Shown here piece by piece: positions 17,092 through 26,020 of a DNA stretch of 64,000 nucleotides (position 1 is the first letter of the stretch; every line of letters begins with the position of its first letter). The stretch lies in NCBI RefSeq assembly GCF_002154225.1, contig NZ_MTSE01000024.1, positions 1 through 64,000 of the forward strand. Reading direction: 5' to 3'. A program made the position numbers and the translations under genes. The notes beneath the pieces are model-generated. The model had not been told where the DNA came from and did not search any database. It saw nothing but the letters and a program-made list of their open reading frames with translations. The DNA comes from Hymenobacter crusticola (GTDB lineage: Bacteria; Bacteroidota; Bacteroidia; Cytophagales; Hymenobacteraceae).

Positions 17092-17752
17092 GTTCACTTA
17101 AAAAAGGGCATTTCCAGGATTCATCGTAGGCCTTGCCACTATACTGATACACTTCCGAGGCCTGGCCGTAATCTTGTAACATCGGGTTGATGGAGCCTGA
17201 GTATGCCATGTCGCGGGTCCGAATCGTGGTGCGGATGTTATCGTAGCGGCCGTTGGTGCGGATCTGTTCGAACTGGGCGTGGGGATTGAACACCAAGGTT
17301 GGGTAGGCAAATCGCCGAGCCAGTCGCGAACTGCCGGGGTGCAGGCCGATCACGAAGAAAGCTTCCTGCTTCAGACTGAAGCTAAAGTCGGGGGAGGCAG
17401 GGTCCGCCACGACGCGCTGGTCATAGCCATACCGCTGGGCATCCCGGTTGGAAAGCGCTTGCAGACGCTGCCAGAAGAACTCTTCGAACAGCGCTTCGTT
17501 GGGGGCCTCGGGTCCTTTGAAGATGATCGCCGCGCTATGATACAGTTTCTCAGACTGTCGGTAGGTGTCCACAAAGTCATAGAGGAAGTCCAAAATGGCC
17601 GCATCATCCTTGGGGCAGGCAAGATGGTCGACGACTAGGCAGTGGAGTTGCTGAAAGGTGAGTGCGGTTTTAGCCGCAACACAAGGAAATTCCTTCTTAT
17701 TTATAAAAGAAAGATATTCTTCAGTATATATATTGCTTTGAATGTCAGGCAT
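17060..17752 (-). CDS. GntA/YqcI-YcgG family haem-type N-hydroxylase homologue
   Basis: 230 residues from the ATG at 17752 (MPDIQSNIYTEEYLSFINKK); the frame is open to 17869 but those residues do not fit the family. Conserved segments: FPCVAAKTAL, CLVVDHLACPKDD, HSAAIIFKGPEAPNEALFEE, SFSLKQEAFFVIGLHPGSSR, YPTLVFNPHAQFEQIR, SGSINPMLQDYGQASEVYQY and CPFL near the end. This is the YqcI/YcgG family, whose named member GntA is a haem-dependent N-hydroxylase in guanitoxin formation. The reaction here is inferred; the substrate may differ. No other guanitoxin gene is in the window. It forms a two-gene operon with the DUF1989 gene. Confidence 0.85.
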   Translation of the reverse strand: MPDIQSNIYTEEYLSFINKKEFPCVAAKTALTFQQLHCLVVDHLACPKDDAAILDFLYDFVDTYRQSEKLYHSAAIIFKGPEAPNEALFEEFFWQRLQALSNRDAQRYGYDQRVVADPASPDFSFSLKQEAFFVIGLHPGSSRLARRFAYPTLVFNPHAQFEQIRTNGRYDNIRTTIRTRDMAYSGSINPMLQDYGQASEVYQYSGKAYDESWKCPFLSEHGAVDHHSAA

Positions 17753-18953
17753 GTGGGAATTATGGCAGGAGCGGATAGCTCGGAATAAGTAAATTATCTT
17801 ACGTAAGCAGTACGCAAGAAATCGCCGGTGCGTTGACGCGGTTTCTGGGCTCTTGTCGAGCTTTAGCATAGCGCTGATAGCGCCACGTGAGCCGGTAGCA
17901 GTTAGAAGCCCGGACGCGTAAGTGCTTAGCTGAACAACATTTACTCGTCTGTTCTATCGGACGCGCCGCCAGCAATAAATAGCGTCGCACTGTTGAGCTA
18001 ATGCTACGTTCCATGCCAAAATCATGCACACCGCTGGGGCGCAACCGCCTCGTGACGAGAGCCGGGAAGAAGCCTTCGGAAGGGACGCCTAGGTTCCTTT
18101 TGACGAAATCCCAAAAACAGGGCTGCAACTGCTTGCCTTATGTTAGGTAGCACCTGTTGGAAGAAGAGGGATTGCGCCTCCTGCAAAAGCAAGGCACCTT
18201 TTGGCTGGCTACGCCTTTCCACCCCCCGATCTGGGAGCAGCGCTGAGACCCATCGATAACGAGCCCTAGCGTCGGTCCCCACGGCATAGAGGTGTAACAG
18301 GAGCGCGGAGCGCCTTGCGAGAGAAAGTAGTGGCTAAAGGGTTGTCCGAGTCTAAAAAAGTGAACGGCACAGGTAGTAGCCTTTCCAGTGGCAAGCGCTA
18401 CCGCAAGTATCGGCAGGCGGCTCTGACTTAACATGAACCTCGCTTTAGAAAATGCCCAAGCGTGCTCAGCTCCTAACGCGACTCACTCCCTCGATTACTG
18501 CCTGTAAGAGGGACTATGCCTCCTCCCAGCCAAGAAAAAGCGACCCAACGCGCCGCGAAACCACCTCGTTGGGGCCAGGCGCTATGCCGAAGATAAACCG
18601 CAGCGTCTAGTCCCAAGACTGGCCTAACCTATTGAACATCCATTATAAGGCCCGCGCATTCGCATCCACTCGTCCCAGCAGCCCGCCTCCCCGGCCAGTC
18701 GTAGTGCCCGCCTGCCTTCCGCCACCGCCATGCAGGGCCTGTCTCGCGACCCTTGGAGCAGCGCCCCGAACCACGCCTTGGCCAGCTCCGGCCCCAAGGA
18801 GACAGCTCGCTTAGTGCCATGACTTCCTGGCGTTTTAAGGTGCTAGCAAACTCAGGATTCGACTCGCGTCGAACGGTCCACTTCTTTCTGGACGACACGC
18901 CTCCGTTTTGTACCCTAGGGTTAAGCGCGGGCTGCTATCTTTAGCCTCGCGCC
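17753..18953. other. 1.2-kb region without a supported gene
   Basis: Several overlapping minus-strand frames (17799-18128, 18022-18282, 18138-18434, 18629-18898) are rich in Arg/Ser/Cys and switch frame with no conserved motif, like decayed DNA. I could not assign the remains to a family. The end nearest 18953 must contain the promoter of the DACNV gene. Confidence 0.45.
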
Positions 18954-20195
18954 ATGACCATTGCCCACTACTACCCCCAGGACCTAGCGGCCGCGCTGCA
19001 CCAGCGCTGGCCGACCGAGTTCCCGCTCTTGCCCAAGCCGGCCGTCCTCACCGCCTTCATCTCGGTGCTCTACCAGGCGAGTTTGCTCTTCGAAGAAGGC
19101 CGGCCAGTCGCCTGCCACGCCGTGCTGGCCCCGCCAGCCCAGCTGGCCGCGCAGCACGTGGGGCCCACGGATTTTCACTGGGTGCACTTTGCCGAGCCCC
19201 GGGCCTGGAACGAGCAGGAGGTGCGCCGGCTGAGCCCAGCCGTGCAGCAGGGTAGCAGCCTACTGGCCGTGGAACCAGTAGGTGATGAGCACTTGCAGCT
19301 CTGGGGCATGCTCTTTAGCGGGCACGCGTGGGACCAGGTACTCGACGGTCCGCAGCGGGTGGCGGCCATCGTGCCCCACGCGCTGCTGGTGCAGGTGAGT
19401 GGGCCGGGCAGCTTGGTGTTTTATGCTGGCAGCCGCCGCGTGCTCACGCTCCAGCGCGGCCGCATCGAAGGCCACGGCTTCTTGCAGTTTCCGCAGGCCT
19501 GGGGCGAGGGACGATTTGTAGAGAACCAACAACTAGCTGGCCCCGCCGTGGCCGACCTCTCGTGGACCCCGGTGCACGAGGAATGCATTGTTCAGTTCGT
19601 GCTCCACATGCAACGACGGGCCCTTACCCAGTCGCGGGCTAGCGGCCATGGGGTCCTGGTGGTGCTGGTGCCTACCGACCGGGTTGCGACCCTCACGGCG
19701 CCGGGCGGCGTGCTGCGGCCCAAATACCGGCTGCGGTCCCCGGCTGCTGGCCCTCGTTATCCCACTCTTATTCGGGCCCTGGTGCGGCGCTTGTTGGAAC
19801 TAGGTGAACTCAGCTGGGCCCATTACCAGCGCTCGACCGACGCTGAACTATTGGCGCTGACGGCCGAGCTCGATCATTTTGCCGACGACATCGCTGCCAT
19901 GGGGGCCGTGGATGGGGCCTTGGTGTTCACGCAGCAGATTGAGTTGGTCGGCTTTGGCGTTGAAATTCAGGCTACGCAGGTGCCCCTGACGCAGGTGTAC
20001 CGGGCCCTGGACGTGGAAGCCCGCACGCTGCAGCCCGTGCCCGCCGACCACGGCGGCACGCGCCACCGGGCGGCCTATCGATTGTGCCTAGCGGCCCCGG
20101 ATTGCCTGGCCATCGTCGTGTCACAGGATGGCAACGTGCAGTTTGTCCACAACCAAGCCGGTCAAGTCGTTTTCTGGGATCAACTCACGTTTTAA
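18954..20195 (+). CDS. DACNV-type sensor fused to diadenylate cyclase-like (DAC) domain
   Basis: 413 residues, no signal peptide or TM. Residues 1-270 resemble the DACNV sensor module seen at the front of DAC proteins (SVLYQASLLFEEGRPVACHA, PTDFHWVHFAEPRAW). The C-terminal 130 residues carry both DAC signatures: DGA at 320-322 (GAVDGALVF) and GTRHRAA with RHR at 370-372, followed by CLAIVVSQDGNVQFV. In DisA/CdaA these motifs bind ATP and metal and make c-di-AMP. If active, this is a soluble c-di-AMP (or related nucleotide) synthase controlled by the N-terminal domain. It stands alone between decayed regions. Confidence 0.8.
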   Translation: MTIAHYYPQDLAAALHQRWPTEFPLLPKPAVLTAFISVLYQASLLFEEGRPVACHAVLAPPAQLAAQHVGPTDFHWVHFAEPRAWNEQEVRRLSPAVQQGSSLLAVEPVGDEHLQLWGMLFSGHAWDQVLDGPQRVAAIVPHALLVQVSGPGSLVFYAGSRRVLTLQRGRIEGHGFLQFPQAWGEGRFVENQQLAGPAVADLSWTPVHEECIVQFVLHMQRRALTQSRASGHGVLVVLVPTDRVATLTAPGGVLRPKYRLRSPAAGPRYPTLIRALVRRLLELGELSWAHYQRSTDAELLALTAELDHFADDIAAMGAVDGALVFTQQIELVGFGVEIQATQVPLTQVYRALDVEARTLQPVPADHGGTRHRAAYRLCLAAPDCLAIVVSQDGNVQFVHNQAGQVVFWDQLTF

Positions 20196-20239
20196 AGTGG
20201 AGCGCGTTGGCGACGACTGCCTAGTGCGGCGGACTGGGA

Positions 20240-20496
20240 CTAGGTGGGACAATGGGGCTGGCCCGCAACCAGCAGCCGATCTACCGTCAACTCCTCGATG
20301 TGCAGCTTCCCAATCGTCCCGTGGCCCAGGCGCAGTCGGCCCACGGCCAATGAGCCGATCGCTAAGGCTCCAATCGCAGCTGCCCTATGGCAAAGGCGCC
20401 GAGGGCTACGGCGCCCAGAGCTAGCTTGCTCACGGCCTGGGGTTCCCCGACGAGGGAAGAACGGGAAAAGGAGGCAGATGGGGTAGCAGCTGTCAT
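20240..20496 (-). pseudogene. Frameshifted AIG-repeat small protein
   Basis: From ATG at 20496: MTAATPSASFSRSSLVGEPQ then KLALGAVALGAFAIG; after a shift near 20375 the next frame continues AAAIGALAIGSLAVGRLRLG, then HIEELTVDRLLV, ending TAG at 20240. Small Bacteroidota and firmicute proteins have this exact plan, AIGxLAIG repeats followed by an ExLxVxRLxV tail. The shift disables it unless programmed frameshifting occurs, for which I see no slippery site. Confidence 0.6.
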
Positions 20497-20831
20497 GGCA
20501 AGAAGAGAAGCAACTGCGCGGGGCAGTTAGTGAACAATCGGCCCAACAGGGGACTTGGATGTATACGGAACCGTTCCGCCAGTGGCTACGCCAGGGAAGA
20601 GAACCAAGTCCCCCGTTCAGCCGCCCTTCTACGACGCTACCCGATGCGGCGCCCTAGCCCAGCTTCCGTTCAGCCCACTGACTGGGGCAGAGTGAGGACT
20701 GGCCAAGGCGGCTACTTTGCTTCGCTACTTGGTAAACCAAGCACAACCGCTACCTTTACCGTAGCTGCTGCCTGCTGCTTCGGTAATTTTTTAGGCCAAA
20801 CGGCTTTCTCCCCCTCTCCCAATTCTGCGTG
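20497..20831. other. Intergenic with candidate promoter
   Basis: Divergent space between the AIG-repeat pseudogene and the membrane protein at 20832. Only the promoter candidate at 20729-20758 is noted. Confidence 0.4.
20729..20758 (+). promoter_or_regulatory. Candidate Bacteroidota promoter for 20832 gene
   Basis: TTGG at 20729-20732, an 18-base spacer and TACCTTTA at 20751-20758 approximate the TTTG / TAnnTTTG pair with usual spacing. Each box has a mismatch, so this is tentative. Confidence 0.35.
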
Positions 20832-21242
20832 ATGAGTAGCCTGAGCAAACTGCTGTGCGGCATTATTCTGCTGACGGCCCCCACGATCCAGTACGGCGGC
20901 TACTACCTGCTAACCCTGCTGACTGGCCAATCGGAGCAGGAGCTGACCGATTTTCAGCGCAGCATGTTTCGGGCCGGCCATGCCCACGCGGGCGTGCTTG
21001 CCATCCTGGCCTTACTGGCCCAACTGCTGCTGGATTACGCGCTCTTACCGGGGTGGCTGCTCTGGGTAGCGCGCCTAGGCTTTCCGTTGGCGGCGGTGCT
21101 GGTGAGTGCCGGCTTTTTTGCCGGGGCTGGGGGACGCCACGTCACGCAGCCCACCCCGTTTATTGCCGTTTTGTACGCCGGGGCCGGACTACTGGCCGTG
21201 GCAGTTGTGCTCGCCGGCATAGGCCTTATCCGCGCGCGCTAA
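20832..21242 (+). CDS. Four-TM membrane protein, uncharacterised
   Basis: 136 residues from the ATG at 20832 (a GTG one codon earlier is less likely). Four hydrophobic helices: KLLCGIILLTAPTIQYGGYY, HAGVLAILALLAQLLLDYAL, VARLGFPLAAVLVSAGFF and FIAVLYAGAGLLAVAVVLAG. The conserved-looking FRAGHAHAGV between helices 1 and 2 could place histidines near the membrane surface. The SDR gene follows after 48 bases and may be co-transcribed. Function unknown. Confidence 0.75.
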   Translation: MSSLSKLLCGIILLTAPTIQYGGYYLLTLLTGQSEQELTDFQRSMFRAGHAHAGVLAILALLAQLLLDYALLPGWLLWVARLGFPLAAVLVSAGFFAGAGGRHVTQPTPFIAVLYAGAGLLAVAVVLAGIGLIRAR

Positions 21243-21290
21243 CGCGTAGTAATAGTAAGTAGTACTTGACTTCATCTTACTCTTTTACGC

Positions 21291-22085
21291 ATGACGGCTT
21301 CCCTTCCCCAAACGGCATTGATCACTGGGGCTTCCAGTGGCATCGGCTACGAGTTCGCCCACCTGTTTGCCCGCGATGGCATCCACCTCGTACTCGTGGC
21401 GCGGCGCGAGCCGCTGCTAGCGGCGCTCAAAGCAGACTTGGAGCGGCAGTATGGCATTCAGGTCACGTATCTGGCCGTCGATTTAGCCGCCCCCGGCCAG
21501 GCCACGGCTGTCTACCAGTACTGCCAGGACCACCAGGTGCTGGTAGACTACTTAGTGAATAACGCGGGCTATGGTTCCTACAAGGATGTGGCCCAGGAAG
21601 ACGCCGGCGTGTACGAAGATATGCTAGCACTGAACGTGGTGGCCCTCACCACCCTCTCGACCCTGGTAGCCCGCGAGATGGTGGCCCGCCAGCGGGGACG
21701 CATCCTCAACGTGGGGTCTACCTCGGCCTACCAGCCGGTGCCCCACATGGCCGTGTACGGGGCCTCGAAAAGCTACGTGCTCCACTTCACTGAAGCGCTG
21801 CATGCCGAGCTGCGGGGAACCGGCGTCACGGCCACGGTCTTGAGCCCCGGCGTGACGGCGACCGGCTTCGTGGCGCGCGCAGCGATGAACCAGTGGTCGC
21901 AGGCGCAGGGTACCCTCTTAGAAGCAAGCGCCGTGGCGCAGGCCGGCTATCAAGCGATGCGGCAGGGAAAGCTCAACGTTGTCCCGGGCTGGAAAAACAA
22001 GGTGCTGGCCTGGAGCATCGGCCTGGTGCCTTCCCGCCGGCTCAAGCTGGCCATGTCCGCGCGCTTCATGCGGGCAGCGCACTAA
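21291..22085 (+). CDS. Short-chain dehydrogenase/reductase
   Basis: 264 residues. Classical SDR: NAD(P)-binding TGASSGIG at 12-19, followed by VARRE after strand 2 (Arg suggests NADP preference), VDYLVNNAGYG, catalytic Ser in LNVGSTSAYQ, Tyr156 and Lys160 in VYGASKSYVLHF, and the LSPGVTATGF loop. The C-terminal QGKLNVVPGWKNKVLAWSIG extension is typical of the DltE/YqjQ-like group acting on lipophilic substrates. Probably cytoplasmic. Substrate unknown. Confidence 0.93.
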   Translation: MTASLPQTALITGASSGIGYEFAHLFARDGIHLVLVARREPLLAALKADLERQYGIQVTYLAVDLAAPGQATAVYQYCQDHQVLVDYLVNNAGYGSYKDVAQEDAGVYEDMLALNVVALTTLSTLVAREMVARQRGRILNVGSTSAYQPVPHMAVYGASKSYVLHFTEALHAELRGTGVTATVLSPGVTATGFVARAAMNQWSQAQGTLLEASAVAQAGYQAMRQGKLNVVPGWKNKVLAWSIGLVPSRRLKLAMSARFMRAAH

Positions 22086-22354
22086 GGTTGTACGAGGCTA
22101 GCTACCCGCTGCCTAGCGTACGGCGCGTTGGTCGCCGCCTTCTAGGCACTTGTGAGCACCCGTGCCGGATCGTACGAGGAGGCCGTTTTCTGCGGAAGGA
22201 CCTCTCGATGCGTCGCCGCGGCAAACGGGAAGTAGCCGAGCGGAGTTAAAGCGGCAATGATGCTCTTCCCACGCAGGGGGGTGTCAGGGCTCCTTTGTTT
22301 CATCGGGGGGGTACTTGTACACGAGAAGACCTCTTATAACGTTTTCCAACCAAC

Positions 22355-22504
22355 GTGGCTGTTGCAGAGCGCTATCTCCATTCTCTACAAGCTATGTTTA
22401 CCCTCTCATTTACAGAGAATAGCGGCTTTGAACAGGCTTTTTAACCTGTTTCATTCCCAAGCGCTATCCATCTGATTCACTACTGGGAGTTCTGCAACAG
22501 CCAC
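22355..22504. mobile_element. MITE-like element, 150 bp
   Basis: Ends gtggctgttgcaga and tctgcaacagccac are inverted repeats; flanks share caac (22351-22354 and 22505-22508), a possible short target duplication. Same length, ends and core (ggctttgaacaggctttttaa compared with ctataaacaggctttttagc) as the 61573 copy, and the inverse of the 54060 copy. No coding capacity. Confidence 0.8.
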
Positions 22505-22601
22505 CAACGTTTAAGTAATGTTATAGCCCTTTTATTGGCTGCGAAAGAGTCTTCTTATTTAAATCATCCTATCTGTGGACTCGGCAGATAAATGGCCCTT
22601 T

Positions 22602-22883
22602 TTATAATATAAACAGTGCCGAATAGGTATGCAGGCCTGGCGCAACCCCGACACTGGTAGCCCAAGCAAGCCAAGTTCTGTAGAGTACCCGCCGCCGAAA
22701 GAGCCAACTAAGCAGGCTAATGTGAAGGACCACGCACCCCGTCGCTATCGGCTTGGTCGCCCAATCACCGGAGGTGCCGCAGCAATAGGTAAAGAACCAC
22801 ACGAACACCCCGATAAATTGCCACAGATAGTATCCCGCCACTGAGACTACCAGACCCAACGCAAAGCGAAATAGTGGGTTCAT
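22602..22883 (-). CDS. Small membrane protein, uncharacterised
   Basis: 93 residues, ATG at 22883. Hydrophobic segments FALGLVVSVAGYYLWQFIGV, VWFFTYCCG and ATGCVVLHISLLSWLF suggest two or three TM helices. No family recognised. Composition and an intact frame support a gene, but it is short and isolated. Confidence 0.5.
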   Translation of the reverse strand: MNPLFRFALGLVVSVAGYYLWQFIGVFVWFFTYCCGTSGDWATKPIATGCVVLHISLLSWLFRRRVLYRTWLAWATSVGVAPGLHTYSALFIL

Positions 22884-23191
22884 GTTGGAAGAGGAACTCG
22901 TAGCATGCGTCAGTAGCTTAAGGTCATTTATAGCGCTAAAATACCACGCTGGGTGTAATGGTTGCTCGGGCCAAATCTGTCACTTTTCCAAGGACAGTCC
23001 GAGAATAAACATTATGCTTATAGATAAGATCTAGAAAACGGTTCTGCTACTTGTGGCACCTTATTACATTTAAAAGTTCTATTTACTATGAAACAAAGCG
23101 TTTCAGGATGCACAGCGAAGAACAGCCTGTATAAGCTTCGTTTCAGTTGCTAACGTCCATCTTGTAAAGTGGGCTTCGCCGATATACCATT
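22884..23191. other. Intergenic, AT-rich
   Basis: Divergent promoter space between the genes starting at 22883 (minus) and 23192 (plus). Nothing else recognised. Confidence 0.4.
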
Positions 23192-23626
23192 ATGAAGAAG
23201 CGTTGGTGGCTGTTACTCTTTCTGCTCTTGGCCATTGTGTGGTTTGGCGAGAGCAGAAGCTTTTACTATGTCGCCAGTGGCCGCTGTGTGACCTTGTGGA
23301 AAACCTATGGTGGTACCTGCTATATCATTCCGGGTAGGTATTATGGCTTATGGAAGCCAGTGGATAACTACATCAACGCTCAAAATACAGCGTTGATGGT
23401 CTCCGTGTTCTGGTATACCGACCAACCAGACGTGATTCTAGTAGATACTGGGGCAGAGGCTGAGATTGTAAATCACTCGCAAAAAGAGCTAATGGTCCAA
23501 AAGAAGCCAAGCATGAATATCTACCAACTTAGAAGAAACGATTATCAGATTCGCGACGACATAGAACTCGTTAACATCCGGGTCTTTGAGGCCTATGCGA
23601 CAGACAAGCACGGGCAAGCACTGTAA
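23192..23626 (+). CDS. Uncharacterised 144-residue protein with N-terminal anchor
   Basis: The N-terminus KKRWWLLLFLLLAIVWFGES is a signal anchor or signal peptide. The rest is a soluble domain with many aromatics (RSFYYVASGRCVTLWKTYGG, RYYGLWKPVDNY) and two cysteines (CVTLWK, TCYIIP) that could pair outside the cytoplasm. AT-richer than its neighbours. It lies beside a MITE and a broken DUF6896-type gene, so it may belong to accessory DNA. Function not recognised. Confidence 0.6.
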   Translation: MKKRWWLLLFLLLAIVWFGESRSFYYVASGRCVTLWKTYGGTCYIIPGRYYGLWKPVDNYINAQNTALMVSVFWYTDQPDVILVDTGAEAEIVNHSQKELMVQKKPSMNIYQLRRNDYQIRDDIELVNIRVFEAYATDKHGQAL

Positions 23627-23660
23627 GAAGAGGTAAAAACAGTCTGTCCGAAAAGTAAAT

Positions 23661-23790
23661 GTGGCTGTTGCAAAAGTCTATATTTACTTAGGAGAGCTTT
23701 TGAAATAGGCTGTTCTTTGACCGTTCAGTAGCTAGAAAGTAGCTGTCTAAGTTGGGCCTTTGCTTCCTGCCAGACTTTTGCAACAGCCAC
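23661..23790. mobile_element. MITE-like element with perfect 19-bp TIRs and 5-bp duplication
   Basis: TIRs gtggctgttgcaaaagtct (23661-23679) and its exact reverse complement (23772-23790). The flanks are taaat at 23656-23660 and taaat at 23791-23795, a clean target duplication. At 130 bp with no frame it is non-autonomous. Perfect ends suggest recent movement. It lies 6 bp from the end of the DUF6896-type pseudogene. Confidence 0.88.
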
Positions 23791-23796
23791 TAAATA

Positions 23797-24233
23797 TTAT
23801 GATAAGTAGGTCGGCGTCAGATAATAGAATTCCTGATCAAAGGGCCGCTCTACCTGATGAAGCCATTGTTTAGAGACAAGTGTGTCAAAGGCTTATGCAA
23901 GAACTTCAGATGAGAGCCCCAGCGTAGGGTAATTCGTGCTCAAAAAGCTCCTAATGTGCCACGGAGTGAAACCACTCCACTGTCCGAGGCTATCGAAATC
24001 TAAGCTGAAAATCACTCCCTCTTGCTGAAAGGTGCACCCCTGCCCATGAAAAGTATACTGCAGGGTATGCACCTGCCCACGTGGAGCTACAAGTGCGAGC
24101 TGTTCTAAGGTTGGTTACCTGTTGGCTTCGACGGAAACGCGGCGATCAAGGTCGTGCAGAAGAAGTCCGCATAACGGACAAACTCGTGCAGATAGGCTAA
24201 GACTTGTTGTTCGGTCGTAGTAAGTGAATCCAT
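23797..24233 (-). pseudogene. Broken DUF6896-like (immunity-type) gene
   Basis: From ATG at 24233 the minus strand reads MDSLTTTEQQVLAYLHEFVR then FCTTLIAAFPSKPTG; after a shift near 24110 it continues EQLALVAPRGQVHTLQYTFH then GQGCTFQQEGVIFSLDFDSL and GQWSGFTPWHIRSFL, meets a TAA after SSEVLA, then goes on AFDTLVSKQWLHQV to TAA at 23797. The order (helical start, FHGxGCxF, then GxxxGFxxW) fits DUF6896, often found among toxin-immunity genes. One frameshift and one nonsense codon. Confidence 0.55.
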
Positions 24234-24578
24234 CCAATAGAAACGGACCTTATTGTGAGCAAGCTAGTAGCAAACAAGCTTGTTTTTCTCAGCAATACGC
24301 TGATTGTATAAAAGCTAGAAAAAGACCTATTTGTCAGCTTGTTTGGATCCTGAAAAAAGAGATTAGCACAATGCCTATTTCTAAGCCGACTCTTGTAAAA
24401 GTGACGGTTTTGGCTTCTCTCTAGGGCGTGGTGAGCATGGTACTTCTTAAAGATTAGCGCCGCGCTACTTGGCCTTTTAGCTCAAATCAGCCTTTATCTA
24501 CCCTTCCTTTACCCGGCAGGCCCCTTCAAAGTAATCCTCTGGTGGTAAGTTAGGGTCTGAATACGCCTCCACTCGCCT
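24234..24578. other. Intergenic, no gene supported
   Basis: A 66-codon plus-strand frame (24224-24424) overlaps the pseudogene start and has no domain signal. Nothing else seen. Confidence 0.4.
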
Positions 24579-25592
24579 ATGCCTGCTTCCTACTCGCTCG
24601 ACCGCTTCCGACCTGTCCTCTGGTTTGGGGCTCTTTTGCTGGTGCTTATTAGCCTAGAGCATACCCTCACGACTTCGCCGCTCTTTGGGCAGCGTCCCCT
24701 GCTCCCCTACGCCGTCACCTTCGACCTGCTGGTGGGTATCCCGGGCTTGTTTTATTGGCTGGTCGTGCGCCGCTATCAGTTGCCCCTGAGCAGTCTGGTC
24801 GGGGTAGTGAGCGCCTGCTTCGCCCTTACTTACTGGCTGCTGCCGGTTGCCCAACAGGCCCCTTTACACGCCTTGCGCTTCGTACCAGCGCTGCTGGAGG
24901 GCGTCACCTTGCTGCTGCTCGTGACCAAGGCCCGGCGGCTGCTACAGAGTTACCAAGCCGCCTACCGGCAACAGCCAGCCTTCTGGCCCAGTGCGCAACG
25001 AGCCGTGCAGCAGACCTTGGGCCCAGCGGGGGTATTGTTAGTTGCTGAGGTAGAGATGTTGCGTTATGCGCTGCTGGGCTGGTGGGCCCAGCCGGAAGGA
25101 ACGGGAGAAGCCACCGCTTTTAGCAGCTATCGCGATTCGGGCTTCACGGCGTTTGCTGTTATGGTAGGAGTGGCTTTGACGGTGGAAACGGCCGTTGTCC
25201 ATCTGCTCGTCAGTCGGTGGAGTGCGCAGGCAGCGGGCTGGTTGTTGTTGTTGGATACGTACCCCTTGCTCCTGCTGCTAGCACACGGGCAAGCGGTACG
25301 TTTGCGGCCTAGCCTGCTCACGGCCGGCACGTTACAGCTCAACGTCGGCTTTGTCTGGCATCTCACCGTACCCCTAGGAGAACTCGTCGCCATCGAGTCC
25401 CTGCGCGACAGCCCGGCACCCGCGGAGGGCTTGCTCAACCTGACCAAGTTGCTTTTTACGCCCCCGAATCTACTGCTCACGTTTGCCCAACCCGTCACGG
25501 TGCAAGGCCCTTACGGGATGCAGCGTACCGGCCGGCGCTTGGCAATATATCTCGACCAGCCGCAACAGTTTAGGGACGCCATCAGCCAATAA
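24579..25592 (+). CDS. Multi-pass membrane protein, uncharacterised
   Basis: 337 residues with about seven hydrophobic helices: VLWFGALLLVLISLEHTL, VTFDLLVGIPGLFYWLVV, LVGVVSACFALTYWLLPV, FVPALLEGVTLLLLVTKA, AGVLLVAEVEMLRYALLGWW, AFAVMVGVALTVETAVVHLL and AGWLLLLDTYPLLLLL. A soluble C-terminal domain of about 90 residues follows (PLGELVAIESLRDSPAPAEG to the end), which looks like a small PH-like beta domain. Conserved hypothetical in Bacteroidota as far as I can judge; function unknown. A 40-bp palindrome lies 90 bases after the stop. Confidence 0.78.
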   Translation: MPASYSLDRFRPVLWFGALLLVLISLEHTLTTSPLFGQRPLLPYAVTFDLLVGIPGLFYWLVVRRYQLPLSSLVGVVSACFALTYWLLPVAQQAPLHALRFVPALLEGVTLLLLVTKARRLLQSYQAAYRQQPAFWPSAQRAVQQTLGPAGVLLVAEVEMLRYALLGWWAQPEGTGEATAFSSYRDSGFTAFAVMVGVALTVETAVVHLLVSRWSAQAAGWLLLLDTYPLLLLLAHGQAVRLRPSLLTAGTLQLNVGFVWHLTVPLGELVAIESLRDSPAPAEGLLNLTKLLFTPPNLLLTFAQPVTVQGPYGMQRTGRRLAIYLDQPQQFRDAISQ

Positions 25593-25680
25593 GGCGTTTT
25601 ACATACTGAATACGACTTTTCACAGTACATAAATCGGCTTGAACGTCCCTCGTTAAAAGGAATTAGTCTTACCGTTGTGT

Positions 25681-25720
25681 TTATAACCTACTGCAAACGA
25701 GCGTTTGCAGTAGGTTATAA
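25681..25720. repeat. 40-bp near-perfect palindrome (19-bp arms)
   Basis: ttataacctactgcaaacg (25681-25699) is followed after two bases by its exact reverse complement (25702-25720). It could form a strong hairpin after the upstream membrane-protein gene, but there is no U-tract. Terminator, protein site or extruding palindrome are all possible. Confidence 0.85.
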
Positions 25721-26020
25721 GTTACCTTGGTTAGCGATGAGCGAAGTTCAAGTTCTAAAAGACTATTGTAAGTATACAGAATCTATAGTCAGTCTATCCT
25801 AGGCGCAGAGCCTTGGCTTTAAAAGCGGCATCGTATTGTCCCGTTTATCGAGCGACGCCCCACTCTTTTTGACAGTCATCACCGAAGGGAGATACATTCT
25901 TCTGCTGTGGGGCTAGCTTAGACCACTGTTGGGGAACCGGATCAAAGAATAAAATTTGAATTTTAAAAAAATCCGCCAGTACATTTACAGCACCAATTCT
26001 TTCACCTACAAAGGATTGTT

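Noticed and set aside
17799..18434. Minus-strand frames as one decayed transposase
   Set aside because: No DDE motif, helix-turn-helix or terminal repeat could be matched in any frame.
23661..23790. IS6-family origin of the MITE because of the CTGTTGCAA core in its ends
   Set aside because: IS6 elements make 8-bp duplications while this copy shows 5 bp, and the outermost bases differ; the parent IS cannot be named from the window.
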